From Cochliopodium minus (lineage: Eukaryota > Discosea > Himatismenida > Cochliopodiidae): DNA of 64,000 nucleotides. Below, piece after piece: positions 43,527 to 55,616 of the stretch. The notes under the pieces were generated by a model, which did not search any database, had not been told where the DNA came from, and worked only from the letters and a program-made list of their open reading frames with translations. The stretch spans positions 50,266 through 114,265 of the forward strand of contig JAMYWO010000104.1 of NCBI GenBank assembly GCA_024220525.1. The letters are read 5' to 3'. Position 1 is the first letter of the stretch. The number at the start of each line of letters is the position of its first letter. A program made the position numbers and the translations under genes.

Positions 43527-44532
43527 TTATAAAAGGTTTCCATCAATCAAAGATGGAAACCAATATTGTTTTTCATTAGATTGAGTATCTATCCAGATCA
43601 TTCCATCAGTCATAAGCTTGTTGAGCACTGTATCGATTCTATGTTCTTCCCATTTGAGAGAGTTTTTGATGATGGAGAGGGTAACAAAGCCATTATTCTT
43701 TTGGGAGAGCTCGATGATGTTGGTATGATCAGTGGATAATTCTGTAGGGATGGATTGAATCATCTTGGTATTTCCTATCTTCAATATTTGATATCCCCCT
43801 CCAAATACTTTCAATTTAGAAATTGATCTTTCAATATCATCTCTATTATAAAGATATAAGATGAAAATAAGAATTCATTCAATACCAATAGTTTATTTGA
43901 AGGTATAATGATTCATATCAGGAATAGAATAACAATTATAAACAAAAAAAAAAGTTCTTACTTAGAGACAATATATTTTTTTGCTTTTTTGGAATTTCCC
44001 TTTTCATTGTTTGTCTTTTCAGCTCTATCATTAAGATGTTTTATAAGATTATTCATTTCTATCAACCCACCATTCATCCCTTTGGTCTTCATACATACAG
44101 AAATAATACGGACACCCAGTTCATAATAAAAATCTCCAACACCCAATAGATCAGCCCTTTGTATTAAATAAATAGGGTTTGTTTTAAAAAATTTTTTTTT
44201 AGATTTAAAAATATATCTTACCAAAATCCTTTACCACTCGCCAATGGATCAACCCCAATTGAAGAACACATTTCATGGAATCTTTGACGAAATTCTGGCT
44301 GTCTTCCAATTTCATGTTTATATTTTTTGGCAAATTCTTCCAATTTTTCTTTGAATATCTTTAACTGTTCTTCCACACCTTCCCTTTGAACATTTTTCAA
44401 TTCATTTCCAATATTTTTGAGTGATTCATTCTTTTATTTGAGAATATTTTGATTAAAATTTATTTTTTTATTTATTGGCCATATTTTTACTTGTTTTATG
44501 TTTGTTTTTGTTATACCAATCCCTCTTCTCAT
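43527..44532 (-). CDS. SNF8: ESCRT-II subunit SNF8/Vps22
   Basis: Four exons: about 44532-44491 ([14 protein letters not shown]), 44430-44222, 44156-43962 and 43842-43527. Hallmarks are [20 protein letters not shown], then [33 protein letters not shown], a [20 protein letters not shown] winged-helix segment, [19 protein letters not shown] and [19 protein letters not shown]8 is the EAP30 subunit of ESCRT-II and works in sorting ubiquitinated membrane proteins at late endosomes. Length (about 250 residues) and domain order match the family. The start is supported by the MRRG motif at the N-terminus. Confidence 0.96.
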
Positions 44533-44824
44533 TTATATCAAAGAATTTTATTAATATTTCAACAATTTTTTATATTTAAAAATGTTATTTTGGAAGAAAT
44601 CAAAATAACAAGTCCAATAAAAACAAAATGAAATTGTTGATTTAACTAATGTTTCAAACAAAAAAAAAAGAAAAGGATATAATTTTTTTTGATTTTTTCT
44701 TTTTTCTCTGAATATATTAAATACTAAGAAAAAACCAACAAAATTTTATAACGAAAAAATAATTAAAAAAAATGTTTTCAAAAAATCTAAAATTATTAAA
44801 AAAAAAAAGAAAAGAAATTTTAGA

Positions 44825-46336
44825 ATGAATAGAAGTATGGATGGAGTAATACTCAAACAAATAAAGAATTTGAACATCTCTTGTGAAAAATTGGAAATAA
44901 GAGAACAAGAAAATAAAGAATATAAGACATGGAAGAGCTTTAAAGATTTATTCAACAAAATATTCATCAAACAAGAAGATTCATCCTATTTATACAGTAA
45001 TACCTCTGCAATTGTATTGAAGGATGCACATAAAGAACAAAAATTAGGATTGGAAGGAACAGCAAGAGATCAATCTGTTCAATTTTATGAAATAATAAAA
45101 AGAGAGGCAAAAAGATCAAAAGCATACAGACAATTGATCTCGATGATTCATGATGAAAGAATGAAGAATAGTGAAATGACACCAATAGAGTTTCATCTAG
45201 GAAAAAATTGCACGTAAAAAAAATAATTTTCAAATATTCACAATTTTAACGATCATTTCATTTTTTATAGTGGATTCATTGATAGTGCAGTTGATTGGAC
45301 AATGGATATGAGCGAATTGGAAATGTTCACAATGGATTTGGAAGAACATGTGACAGGGAAGAAGATAGGGATGAATCAAGGAGAGATATTGATGCATGTT
45401 CTCGAGGAAAGATACTACATGAAAAAACCTGACAACAATTTCGAAGATTCACACATCAAATGTCTCAGCACAGGAAGCTTCCAATCGAATTATAGGAAAG
45501 AGATGGGATCATTGGGAACATCTGTGTACTTTGATTTGTGTGAGAGATATTCTCAATCCAAAAAAAGGATACAAGGAAACTTCACTTGTGTGTCTACTTG
45601 TGGAAGCATCACCACTTTTTACGATTGTGAAATTATCAAGGCAAGGTGGCCTGTTGTTCTCAAAGACTATGATCCTTCTCTCATCAAACATACTTCTCAT
45701 TTGGTTGACTTTAACAAATACGTAGATACATTTGCTCATAATTCCCAAATGTAATTTTTTTATTTTTATTTTAATAATTTTTATTTTTTTTAAAAAAATA
45801 ATAAATAATTTTTTTAAATCTTCATTTTATTTTCTTTTCTTTTTAGTCGTTGGAAGTTTGTTCTTAAAGAAAAAGGTTGTCCTAGGGTTATTGAAGTGAA
45901 AATGTTGGAACATTTGCTCACACACAGACACATTGACATAGAATTAAAACTCAACTCAATCTGCAAATCTGTGAAAAGTTGGACAGTGGGCTTCTTTCGT
46001 TTGAAAACATGGAGAAGCATTTTGGCAAAGTGGAAGTTTGTTTCCAACGAATCTAATTTGAATGTTTTGCTTGATAGAAATTTCCAACAGACTACTCTTT
46101 TTTCTTACTTTGTTTCTAACATTGAAAAGACTTATGGTTGGAAATTTGACAAAGAAACTTGGATTCTAGAAAGATGCTTGATGAAAAACGATTTCATCGA
46201 CTCTTACATTGATCAGATCAGGGAGGAGATCCTTCCCAAAATTTCTGAGAAGCTTGTGAAAATCAAAAAAATTCCTCTCAATGATGCAAATTTCCTTTCT
46301 CAACAGATTTTATCAGATTTCGATTTAATCTTTTGA
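44825..46336 (+). CDS. Conserved-looking protein of unknown function
   Basis: Three exons, about 44825-45213, 45271-45750 and 45847-46336, with clean GT-AG splicing in phase (NC/TGFIDSAVDW, NSQ/IRWKFV). About 450 residues, cytosolic, no membrane segment or signal. Features include a helical N-terminus (LKQIKNLNISCEKLEIREQE), LEMFTMDLEEHVTGKKIGMN and CVSTCGSITTFYDCEIIKA. The last part is rich in aromatic and basic residues (WTVGFFRLKTWRSILAKWKF). I do not recognise the family. Base composition and regular codon use suggest a real gene. It lies after SNF8 in a divergent arrangement. Confidence 0.7.
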
Positions 46337-46772
46337 AAAAAAAATGTTTTATATTATTGTACATAATAAAAGTTTTTCAAATTGATCTACACTTATTGAA
46401 TCAATTTTATTTAAAAGATGTTTGATGTTGTGAGGAATTTATTTAAATAATTTCCACAAACAAGAAATAATGACCCGGAAAACTAATTATCAATAAATTT
46501 TCTTTAATTTTGATCTTGCAATTAAGACTATTTATTTTCCCAACATCTTTATTTTTAAAATTTTTTATTATTTTATATATTCCTTGTCCAAAAAAAATAA
46601 AATAATATTTTGAAAAATTAATTTGGTGGATTGTTTGTTTCTTGATAAATGGAGTTTAAATGAACAGGAATTTGATTTTAGATTATAAATTTTCAGAGAT
46701 TAATTTTAAACTGAAAATAACATAAATTAAAAAAAAAATTAAAGTTTGAATTCTTTTGGAGAAATTTTTTCA
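46337..46772. other. Intergenic A/T-rich spacer
   Basis: About 430 bases between two + strand genes. No exon, repeat or RNA gene recognised. Confidence 0.5.
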
Positions 46773-47688
46773 ATGAACAACTACAAAAGGGATAGAACTT
46801 CAACAGAAAACAAGAAGGGTAGTTTTTCGCAAGTGAATTTTGAGAGCAATAGAATGGAAAGGATAGATATAAGCAATAGATTCAATAGTTTGTTCGCAGA
46901 GGATGATGTACAAATAAATGGATCGCAAGATAGGGAGATTGATAATTTTGATCCAGTGATAATCAATCCATTCAAATTGGATACCTCACAGATCAAATTG
47001 GAGATAGATAAAGAGCTGATAAAGAAGCAGCAATTGATAGAGAAGAAAAATTATATCGCAAAGAAACATAAAAACAACATCAATGAGCCCATAGGAGCCA
47101 TTTTGAAGAGGATAAAACAATCCCAAGAGAGAATAAACGAATTATTTAACGCATTGGAGATCAAAAAGGAGAATGAGAAGGATCTCGATCGAAATAAGAA
47201 CGAAATCTTTAAAGAATGTGTTGCTTCGAGCTATGGAGAATTTATTGAACGAAAAAATTTGTTTGATATCTTGGAACAAGACGATCTCGATAAATTTTTG
47301 CAGCCCCATTCTGTTAATTCCTACCAAGGACATTTATACACAAGATTGATCCCTGTACAGATTGTTAGAGAATTCAATGTAAATGTGATTTGTGTCATTG
47401 ATACCATTAAGGGAAATGTAAAATACAAATTCAAAAAATTTATAAAATATATTTATTTTTCATTTATCCACAAATATTTCATATGAGGAAATTTTATCTC
47501 ATATAAAACTGAAATTTTGGGAGGATAGAATTGAAATCATTTTTAAGAACAAAAAGGAATTTATGAATCAAATATCCACCTTTATCATTTCTTTCAAATT
47601 TGATAGAAATATAATAGGCTTCAAATCCATTTTTTTAGGATCCCTCCAAAAAAAAATTGAGTATATTAAATTAATAAATCCCTTATGA
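46773..47688 (+). CDS. Coiled-coil protein of unknown function
   Basis: The first true ATG is 46773 (MNNYKRDRTSTENKKGSFSQ). Exon 1 runs to about 47417 and may splice to 47488-47688, giving EILSHIKLKFWEDRIEIIF and ending TGA; without splicing the frame ends at 47486. The middle is a charged helix (IKLEIDKELIKKQQLIEKKN, KRIKQSQERINELFNALEI) followed by a more globular part, HLYTRLIPVQIVREFNVNVI. No family recognised. It is just upstream of the PX-PH-RasGEF gene on the same strand, but a joined transcript is not supported. Confidence 0.55.
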
Positions 47689-47752
47689 TCGATCGGATAG
47701 AATATAATTAAATTTTGAATAATTAGAAAAAAAAAAAACAAAATTTTTTTAG

Positions 47753-50700
47753 ATGTTTAAACTTCAATATCTTCCTCCAAAAAATAATGATTCTATTAAC
47801 AATCTTGAATTTTTTTATTTAAAAAAAAAAGTTTTGGGTAACAAAATTTTCGAGAAACGGATCGAAAAGGGAACAGGTAATAGTGAGGTGTATTGCAGAT
47901 TTCAAGGAGTTACAAAGACAATTATTTATTTTGTATCCCAACTCTACAGTCACCTTCCCTACCATGACCAATATTGATCCTCATCAATTCGAAATAATGA
48001 TGCAAAAGAGAACAGAGCTTCAACACTTTTTTGAGAACATTATCTCTCAGCCATACATCTCTTCTAGTCTTCCCTTCGAAAGATTTTTTGATCCTTTTGA
48101 TGATGTAATCCGGTTTTTTAATCTTTTTATTCCCTTTTTGTTTATTTAGATAAAAAAATTTCTTATAGGAAATGCTTACTAGGGATGTATTAGTTTACAA
48201 CCAACCAGAAAAAGAAGGAAAATTAACTTTGTCAGGTAAATATTTTAAAACAAAAAAAAGATTTATTGATTTAAAATTATATTTTATTTTAAATATTAGT
48301 TAATGAAGAAAAGAAAGAAGAATATTGGTGTATCATACAGAATCACTTGTATTATTTTCCTTTGGATAAAAAACAGCTTAAGCCTATAGGAAAAATAGCA
48401 TTGGATTATTGTTCGATTGAAGTTTCTTCTAAAGAAAATTTTTCCATTTGTATTACTGATATTTTTAGCAAGAACACTTGGACTCTATATTCTGAAAATG
48501 AAACTGATCAAATTAACTGGATTAAAGCATTAAGGTTAACAAAAACTGCCCAAAATAGTGTTTTGACAGGGAAAGTAAGGCATATTTTTAATTTATTTTT
48601 AAATTAATATTTATAACACAATTAATTTGAAATTTAATTTTAATATTTTATTTTTAATTTAGGTTGAAGATGAGGAAATGAGACTGGGTTATTTAACGAT
48701 TCCTAAAAAATTCAAAAAAATAAGGAAGAAAAGAAGATATTGCTCTTCCAAATGTAAAAATAGCAGACATGTTCACGAAATACAAAAGTTTTTCACTGTA
48801 AACGAAACAGTAGAGGAGCCTGATTCACAAAGCAACATAATTTATCAAGTCATCAAAATCAAAACGAAAAAAGAAATTAAAACACAAAAAGAAAAAAACA
48901 TGAAAAAAGTTTTGAAGATAATGGGGGTAGAGGAAGAGAATTTGACGACCGATTTTTCTCCAAGAGAAGTTAAAGGTATAAGTAGAAGCAAAACGAGAAA
49001 CGGGACTATGAACTTTTCGAGAGATACAGAATACAAAGTAAAAGTTTTTCATTTGTTCCAATTATTTTTATTCATTTAATATTTTTATTTTTATTTTTTA
49101 TTAGAGGACATTTACGACTGAAAATTTGAACATACCTAACACCAAAAAACATTCGGTCGGAGATTTGAACGGGACGAGAACAAATACTATCATTAATAAA
49201 CCATTTAAAAACATTAAAAACGACAAAAACAAAGATGCTGTGGAGCAAAAGTTGGAAGGGCTCAACGAACTCCTCCAATTAAGTCCCAACAGCAAGTTTT
49301 TCATCCAACTCATTAACCCCACCGGACTTTCTAAAAGTCCCAATGAGTTGAAATTAATATTGAACTACGATCCAACTTTAAGCCCGAACCATACCAACGT
49401 GAACACTAACAACAAAATAGAAAACAACAAAGACAAAAACTCCAAAGAGAAAGAAAAAGATAACAAAGAGAAAGACAAGGAAGACTCGGGGTCTGTTTCT
49501 TCATCTCCTAGCTCACCAAGCTCTCTTAATTCGCAAATGTCCGTCTTGGACTCACTTACATCAAAAACACTCACCAGAAAAACATTCAACGATCAGAACA
49601 ACACTTATTACACATTTAGAAGCAAAAACGTCTCCAAAGTCCAGAAAATTTCCGTTCAAAAACAATTTATCATCATGTACGCAACTCTCCAAAAACTCAT
49701 TAGTAAGATCTGCTCTCCTGATACTCCCAAGTCGTTGGTGGAGGACGTTTTGTTGACCCACACTTGTCTCATGTCTTCCCGTGACCTGATTTCCTACCTG
49801 GTTTCCAAGTATGTCAGTTATGTTTCTCTCCAAAATTCTCAACAAAAAAGTATAGATTATTCAGTTCCCTATCGTAAAGTTTTTTTTTTTTTTTTTTTTT
49901 TTATTTTTATTTTTATTATTTTTATTTTTTTATTATATTATTTTTTATTTTTATTTTATTTTTTACGAATATTTTTTTATTTTCATTTTTTATTTTCATT
50001 TTATTTTATTTACATTTTTTATTTTATTTACATTTTTTATTTTTTTATTTTTTTATTATTTTATTTTTTTATTTTTTTATTTCATTTTATTAATTTATTA
50101 TTTTTATTTTTTTTATTTTTTATTTTTTATTTTTTTATTTTTTTATTTTTTTATTATTTATATTTTTATTTTATTTCTTTATTTTTTTATTATCAATATT
50201 TTTAATTATTTTATTTCATTTTATTAATTTATTATTTAGATTTGTATAATTTTTTTTTGTTGAAAAGGTATTTGTTATATTTTCAAAAAATGGCTTAAAA
50301 TTGGGCCAGAAGTCTTCCAAAAGGATTGCAAACTTACCCAGATTCTAATTCACCTTGTTGATAATTATTTCCTCAGCCAGCCTCACCTCTCCAAAAACGC
50401 AAGGAAAATAAAACACATTTTAGGTAAAAAAATTTTTAAAATATTATTTTATTAATCATTAAAAATTTTATTTTATTAATTTATTTTTAAAATTTAAAAT
50501 TTTTTTATTAATCAATTTTTTAATTTTTTTTTATTAATTTTTTTTTTTTTTTTTTAGATTAAAATTTATTTTTATTTAATTTTATTTTCATTTTTTATTT
50601 TTATCAATTAATTCATTTTTTATTTTTTTATTAATTATTTTTATTTTATATTTTTAGAAATGACTGTTTTGAATAAACAAAGAAAAAGTCTTCCGATACA

Positions 50701-52031
50701 GATTACCACGGAGAAATTGAACCCTCCTTTTTTACCTTCTTTGTTTTCTGGCTCCAACTTTACTTTTTTGGATTTGGATCCTTTGGAAGTATCCAAACAA
50801 CTTTGTTTGTTGGAGCATTCTATTTATTGTGACATAGAACCAAGGTATGTATTTTAATTTTTTTAATAATTTTTTGAGGAAATAATATTTATAATAGTTC
50901 TTACTTTTGGAACAATATTTTAATCATATTTTCAATTATTATTTTAATTTTTAATGTTTTATTTTAATTATTATTATTTTTATTTTTTAATGTTTTATTT
51001 TTGGAACAATATTTTAATAATATTTTTTTTTGTATTTTTTTTTTGAATGTTTTCATATATTTTTATTTTGTTGTATGTTAATTTTTTAATTTTTATTTAT
51101 TAATACTTTTTTTTTAAAAAAAATTTAAATTTTTAATGTTTTTTGTTGTTTTCAATTTTTTTATCATCATTTTTATTTATTTTTTTGTTGATTTATTCAT
51201 TTTGTTTATTTTTTATTTTTTGTTTATTTATTTTTATTAATGATTTTTTTTTGTAGTGAAATGACCAAGTGTCAATGGTCTAAACCTCAGAAGATGGTGA
51301 ACGCACCAAACATCACCAAATTGATCCAAAGATTCAACCAAAGTTCGAAATGGGTCTCCACTTTGATTATAGAGACTCCTCAACTAGAACCTCGTGCTTT
51401 CACCCTCTCTCGTTTCATCATTCTGGCCTTTTATTCTTTTAGAATGAGAAATTTCAATTTTACTGCCGCTGTTATCTCCGCTTTGAACAGGCAAAAATCT
51501 ATTTTTATTTTTTTTTCCATCTCATTTTTAAGTTTTAAGAAACTTTTTATTTTAAAGTTTTGATTTTTACAACCTTCTCTTTAGTTAATAATCTTTTTAA
51601 ATGTTTTCTTTAATTTTCGATTATATTTTTTATTTTTCTTTTTGATAATCTTTTATTTTTTTTTTATTTTCTTTTTTGATAATCTTATATTTATTTATTT
51701 TACATTTATTTTTTAAAATATTTTTTCATTTTTCTTTGAATATCTTTTATTGAATATTTTTTTATTTTGTGACAGTGTACCAGTCAAAAGACTCCAAAGA
51801 ACATGGGAGAAAATACCACACATGCACACTCAACTCTTCCAAAAACTCTCCGCTCTTTTGGACAGATCGAAGAACTTTACCATCTACAGAACCTTGCTGT
51901 TCGAAAAGAAGAACCGTCTCCCCACTTTGCCTTACATAGGAACTTTCTTGACTGATCTCACTTTTTTATCAGAAAACAAGAACAAACATCCTGGTATGGT
52001 TGATGTACAAAATTGTAGGAAAATTGCAAAA
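47753..52031 (+). CDS. PX-PH-RasGEF protein, last exon missing at assembly junction
   Basis: Starts near 47753. PX domain: DFKELQRQLFILYP, then ELQHFFENIISQPYISSSLP. PH domain: KEEYWCIIQNHYLYYFPLDK with a C-terminal NWIKALRLTK helix (48299-48575). A basic/Ser-rich linker follows, then a RasGEF-N segment (LQKLISKICSPDTPKSL, 49105-49873). The Cdc25-type RasGEF domain spans exons 50268-50423, 50658-50844, 51257-51490 and 51776-52031: LDPLEVSKQLCLLEHSIYCD, FNQSSKWVSTLII, FNFTAAVISALN, GTFLTDLTFL, NCRKIAK. Predicted nucleotide exchange factor for Ras-type GTPases at phosphoinositide membranes. The domain stops before its final helices. Those match the exon at 3324-3470, and the WD40 exons that follow here in frame probably belong to another gene. 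Near 47900 the frame changes. Confidence 0.85.
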
Positions 52032-52065
52032 GTAAAATTTTTTTAATTTTTTAATTTTTAATTTT

Positions 52066-52135
52066 TATTTTTTATTTTTTATTTTTTATTTTTTATTTTT
52101 TATTTTTTATTTTTTATTTTTTATTTTTTATTTTT
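52066..52135. repeat. (ATTTTTT)n microsatellite between RasGEF and WD40 exons
   Basis: Period-7 tandem array on the + strand with the same unit as at 3192-3267. It lies in what would be an intron joining the RasGEF exon (to 52031) to WD40 exons (from 52496). Likely site of a collapsed or wrong assembly join. Confidence 0.8.
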
Positions 52136-52495
52136 TTATTAAACAATTTTTTCATTTTTAAATTATTATTTCTATTTTTGTTAATATTTTTCTATTTTTC
52201 TATTTTTTATTTTTTATTTTTTATTTGTATCATTTTTATTGTTTTTTATTATTTCTCATTTTTTTAGTGTATTTTTCTGATTCAATTTTTTTTTTCTTAT
52301 TTATTTTACATTTTCAATATTTATTTATTCATTTTCTATTTTTATTTCTTATTTATTTATTAAATTTGTATTTTTTTATTTAATTATTTTTATTTTCATT
52401 TTATTCAACAATATTTATCAGTTTTGATTTTTTATTCATTTGATTTTATTTTTTATTATTTTTTTTATTTTTTATTATTTTTTTTTACAAAAAAG

Positions 52496-53389
52496 ATTCT
52501 TTGTATGGAAGCAAACTCAGAAAGTAAATTGCTTGTGAGTGGAAGTCAAGACGGAATTGTGGTCATTTCTAACCTCCTCACATCCAAAATCCTAAAAACT
52601 TTAAAAGGACACACTGAAAGTGTTGAATGTAAAAAATAAATAATTTCAGATTATTATTTTCATTTATTTTTTAATTTATTTTTATTTTTATTTTTATTTA
52701 TTTTTATTTTTTATTTTTTATTTTTTATTTTTGATTTTTTATTTTTTATTTTTTATTTTTTTATTTTAAATTATATTTTTTTAATTATTTCTCATTTAGC
52801 CGTTTCATTTTGCCCAAGTCTCCCTTTGGTAGCGAGTGGAGGTATGGACAACAAGGTAATTGTTTGGGACATCAACTCTGGAACTCAAAGATGGGCTGTG
52901 GAAGGAACAGGAGGTGTCGTCAAACTTAAATGGCACCCAAAAGAACCTTTACTCTATGTAGCTTCTTCTGACGCAAAAGTAATTTTTTTATTCATTTTTT
53001 TTTTTTTATTTTTATTGTCTTATTTTTTATTATTTTTCTTATTATATTAATTCATTTTATTTTCATTTAATAATTTCATTTTTTTATCATTTTATTTTTA
53101 TTTTTTTATTAAGATAACTTTGTATGATGGACGTGATGGAAAAGTGTTGAGGTCTTTGAGTGGACATTCTGATGTTATTTTGGATATGGACGTTTCTGGT
53201 GATGGAGAATACATCATAACCGGTTCTGACGACAAAACTGTCCTCGTTTTCACATTTAATGAGGATGAACAAAACCAACAAAAAGAAAACAAAAAAACTA
53301 AAGAAGAAAATAATAATGAAAATAAAATTAATGATGAAGTTAAAGAAGAAAATAAAGATGATGGAAAGGAGGATGTCGAAAAGAAATAG
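52496..53389 (+). CDS. AAMP/Sqt1-like WD40 protein, C-terminal half
   Basis: Three exons, about 52496-52628, 52800-52978 and 53114-53389. WD units: SKLLVSGSQDGIVVISNLLT, PLVASGGMDNKVIVWDINSG, VVKLKWHPKEPLLYVASSDA and ILDMDVSGDGEYIITGSDDK. The G-V-L-W step and the final repeats resemble the C-terminal half of angio-associated migratory cell protein (AAMP, yeast Sqt1, an Rpl10 chaperone). The protein ends in an acidic, lysine-rich tail. About half of the expected propeller is absent; upstream is the RasGEF gene, in the same phase. I think the 5' exons are missing from the assembly rather than truly fused. Other WD40 families cannot be excluded. Confidence 0.7.
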
Positions 53390-53463
53390 AAAAAAGAATT
53401 AATTTTTATTTTTAATTTTTTGTTATTTAATTAAATTATTTTAAAAAAAATATTTCTTTATTT

Positions 53464-55236
53464 TTAATTTTGCTCGATTTGATCAAACAAATAAGATACG
53501 ACATTAGATACAACCAATACATTCAAACTGTTTCCCAACATTCTAGTGACCTGTTTACTGGTCATGATTTGAGGGAATTTAAAATGATCAGGAAAGCAGT
53601 GTAAATTTGAAATTTCTTTTGGTGAAAAAAATCTTAAGTTTGATTTCTCCAATAAATCCAATATTTCCTCTTGAGTTCTATTATTTTTATTTTCATTGTT
53701 ATTTTCGTTATTATCAACTTCTTTCCCAAAAGTAAAATCCAACCCCAAATTTGTTTTTAAAATGGAACCTGTCCCCTCAATCAATTTAGTATAACCCTTT
53801 GTAAAACAGCAACTTCTATTAGATTTTTCTGTAACAATATCCATCACCATTCCTTTTAAAATTTTACATGTATTTTATTTATTTATTTAATAATTTTATT
53901 TGTTTTAATTTACCATATTTCTTTATTATTTTTAATGGAACATTAAATTTTTCGTCAACTTTTTCTTCAAGGAATTCTTTGAGAGGTTTGATAGCTTCAT
54001 ATTTTGGATAACCTGGTATTTCTTCCAAAAATTTATTTTCAGCATAATCATCTTTAAATTTTTTAAGAGAAGCCTTTTTTTTTGAAAAAAAAACTTTAAA
54101 ATAAAAATAAAAACAATAAAAAATAATCAAAAATAAAAAATATAAAATATAAAATAAAAATAAAAAATAAAAAATAATATGTAAATAAATAAAATAAATG
54201 TTTTTTTTTACAACACAATAATATCTTAATCTTGAATTAGGTACATATAAATTGGAATTAACGAGAAATTCTCTGAAAGAATAACCTCTCTTCTTGAACA
54301 TTTCGACCAAAAGGTTTCTCATTTCCGAAATTTCAAAGTTTTTAACATTTTCTACGAAAAGGTACGAGGGAAGAAATTCTTCAGAGATGGAGTTCAATAT
54401 TTCCAACAAGTGCGTGAATGAATCACTTCTTTTATCTTCTATATCCTTTCTTTTACCTAAAAAACAAAAAAAAAAATTTAAAAAAAAAAATAAAAAAATA
54501 AAATATAAATCTCAAATAAAAAAAATGATCAAATAAAATCTTCAAATATAAAATAAATAATAAAAAATAAAATAAAATAAAAATAAATAAAAATATTTGA
54601 AAAAAAAATGAAAATAAAAAATTAATTTTAATTTACCCAATCTGGTAAAAGGCTGACAAGGAGGCGACAATAACCAAAAATCAACATTATTTTTTTCGAA
54701 ATATTTTATGTCCAAGTCATTGATACTTTTAGTGCAAGTCTTCCTTTTAAAGTTTAACTAAAAAAAATTAAAGAAAAAAAAATTCTGCTCTAAATTTTAT
54801 TTTTTTATTTTTTTTATTTTTTCTTACTTCGTATACTTCGTTGGCTTGGTGGTTTATGTCGAAACTTTCTATCACTTCTACTTTCTTCTTTGTTTTTTTG
54901 AAGATGTTTTCGTTGCTTTTTTCAACTGCGAAATGCATCCCTCCTATTCCACTGAAACAAAATCAAAACTTAAAAACATTTTTTATAAAGATCACCCAAT
55001 TGGTTTTTAAATAGAGTGATAATTTAATGTAATTTATATATTTTATAAAATGTGTTGTATTATGATAAATTCTATTCGAGAATTCTGGAATGATATGATT
55101 GAAATGAAAGGATTTATGCATCTTTATTTATTTTTAAGGATCTTTTTGCTTTTAACCAAAAATATGAAAATGAATTTAACCTATAAAATTCAAAAGCCTT
55201 GATTTTGTCATCCAACACATTATTTTCTTCCAACAT
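53464..55236 (-). CDS. TRDMT1: Dnmt2-type tRNA (cytosine-5) methyltransferase
   Basis: Six exons on the minus strand from ATG 55234-55236 (MLEENNVLDDKIKAFEFYSG). Motif I is FYSGIGGMHFAVEKS. Motif IV is WLLSPPCQPFTRLG, with the catalytic Cys at about residue 94. The Dnmt2 signature LGKRKDIEDKRSDSF and motif VI LFVENVKNFE follow, then NSRLRYYCVV, then the C-terminal motifs GTGSILKTN, LRFFSPKEISNLHCFP and QVTRMLGNSLNVLVVSNVVS. Dnmt2 methylates C38 of tRNA-Asp and some other tRNAs. All catalytic motifs are intact. In several amoebae it is the only DNMT-like enzyme; that cannot be judged from one window. Confidence 0.95.
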
Positions 55237-55616
55237 TCTCCAATTAATCAAATTTTTTTGATGTTATACTGTATGATTTGTTTTTGTATTAACAACAATT
55301 TTATTTTATTTTATATAAGATTAAAATCTAAAATAAGAAACAAGGAATGTAAGAGAAAACTGAATAACATTTTAGAAAATCTTGATCAAATTTTCACTAG
55401 AAGAAAAAAAAAGTTCTTTGGTGAAGGTGCCTCTCTTTTTCAAAAAAATCAACTTTTAGATAAAAGTTTTTAGAGAAATGAGAAATTAAACAAGAAATAA
55501 ACTCAAAAAGTGCTTGTTTTGAAAAATTCATTTTAAAATGAAAAAATTTTTTTAATAACAAACAATAATGACAAATATTAAATAATTTTTTTTTTTTAAA
55601 ATAAAAAAAAATATCT
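55237..55616. other. Intergenic region between Dnmt2 and membrane protein B
   Basis: About 380 bases. On the + strand a short frame at about 55321-55470 reads SKIRNKECKRKLNNILENLD and ends at a stop after an ATATAAG acceptor-like site. No other exon was found for it, so I do not call a gene. The remainder is A/T-rich. Confidence 0.4.

Noticed and set aside
49874-50267. Extended open frame rich in Phe/Leu/Ile that looks like membrane segments
   Set aside because: It is the T-rich intron between PYR and ICYIF of the RasGEF-N region; splice sites and domain continuity support an intron.
55258-55473. Short + strand open frame upstream of Dnmt2
   Set aside because: No partner exon, no homology and a position overlapping promoter sequence; not enough to call a gene.
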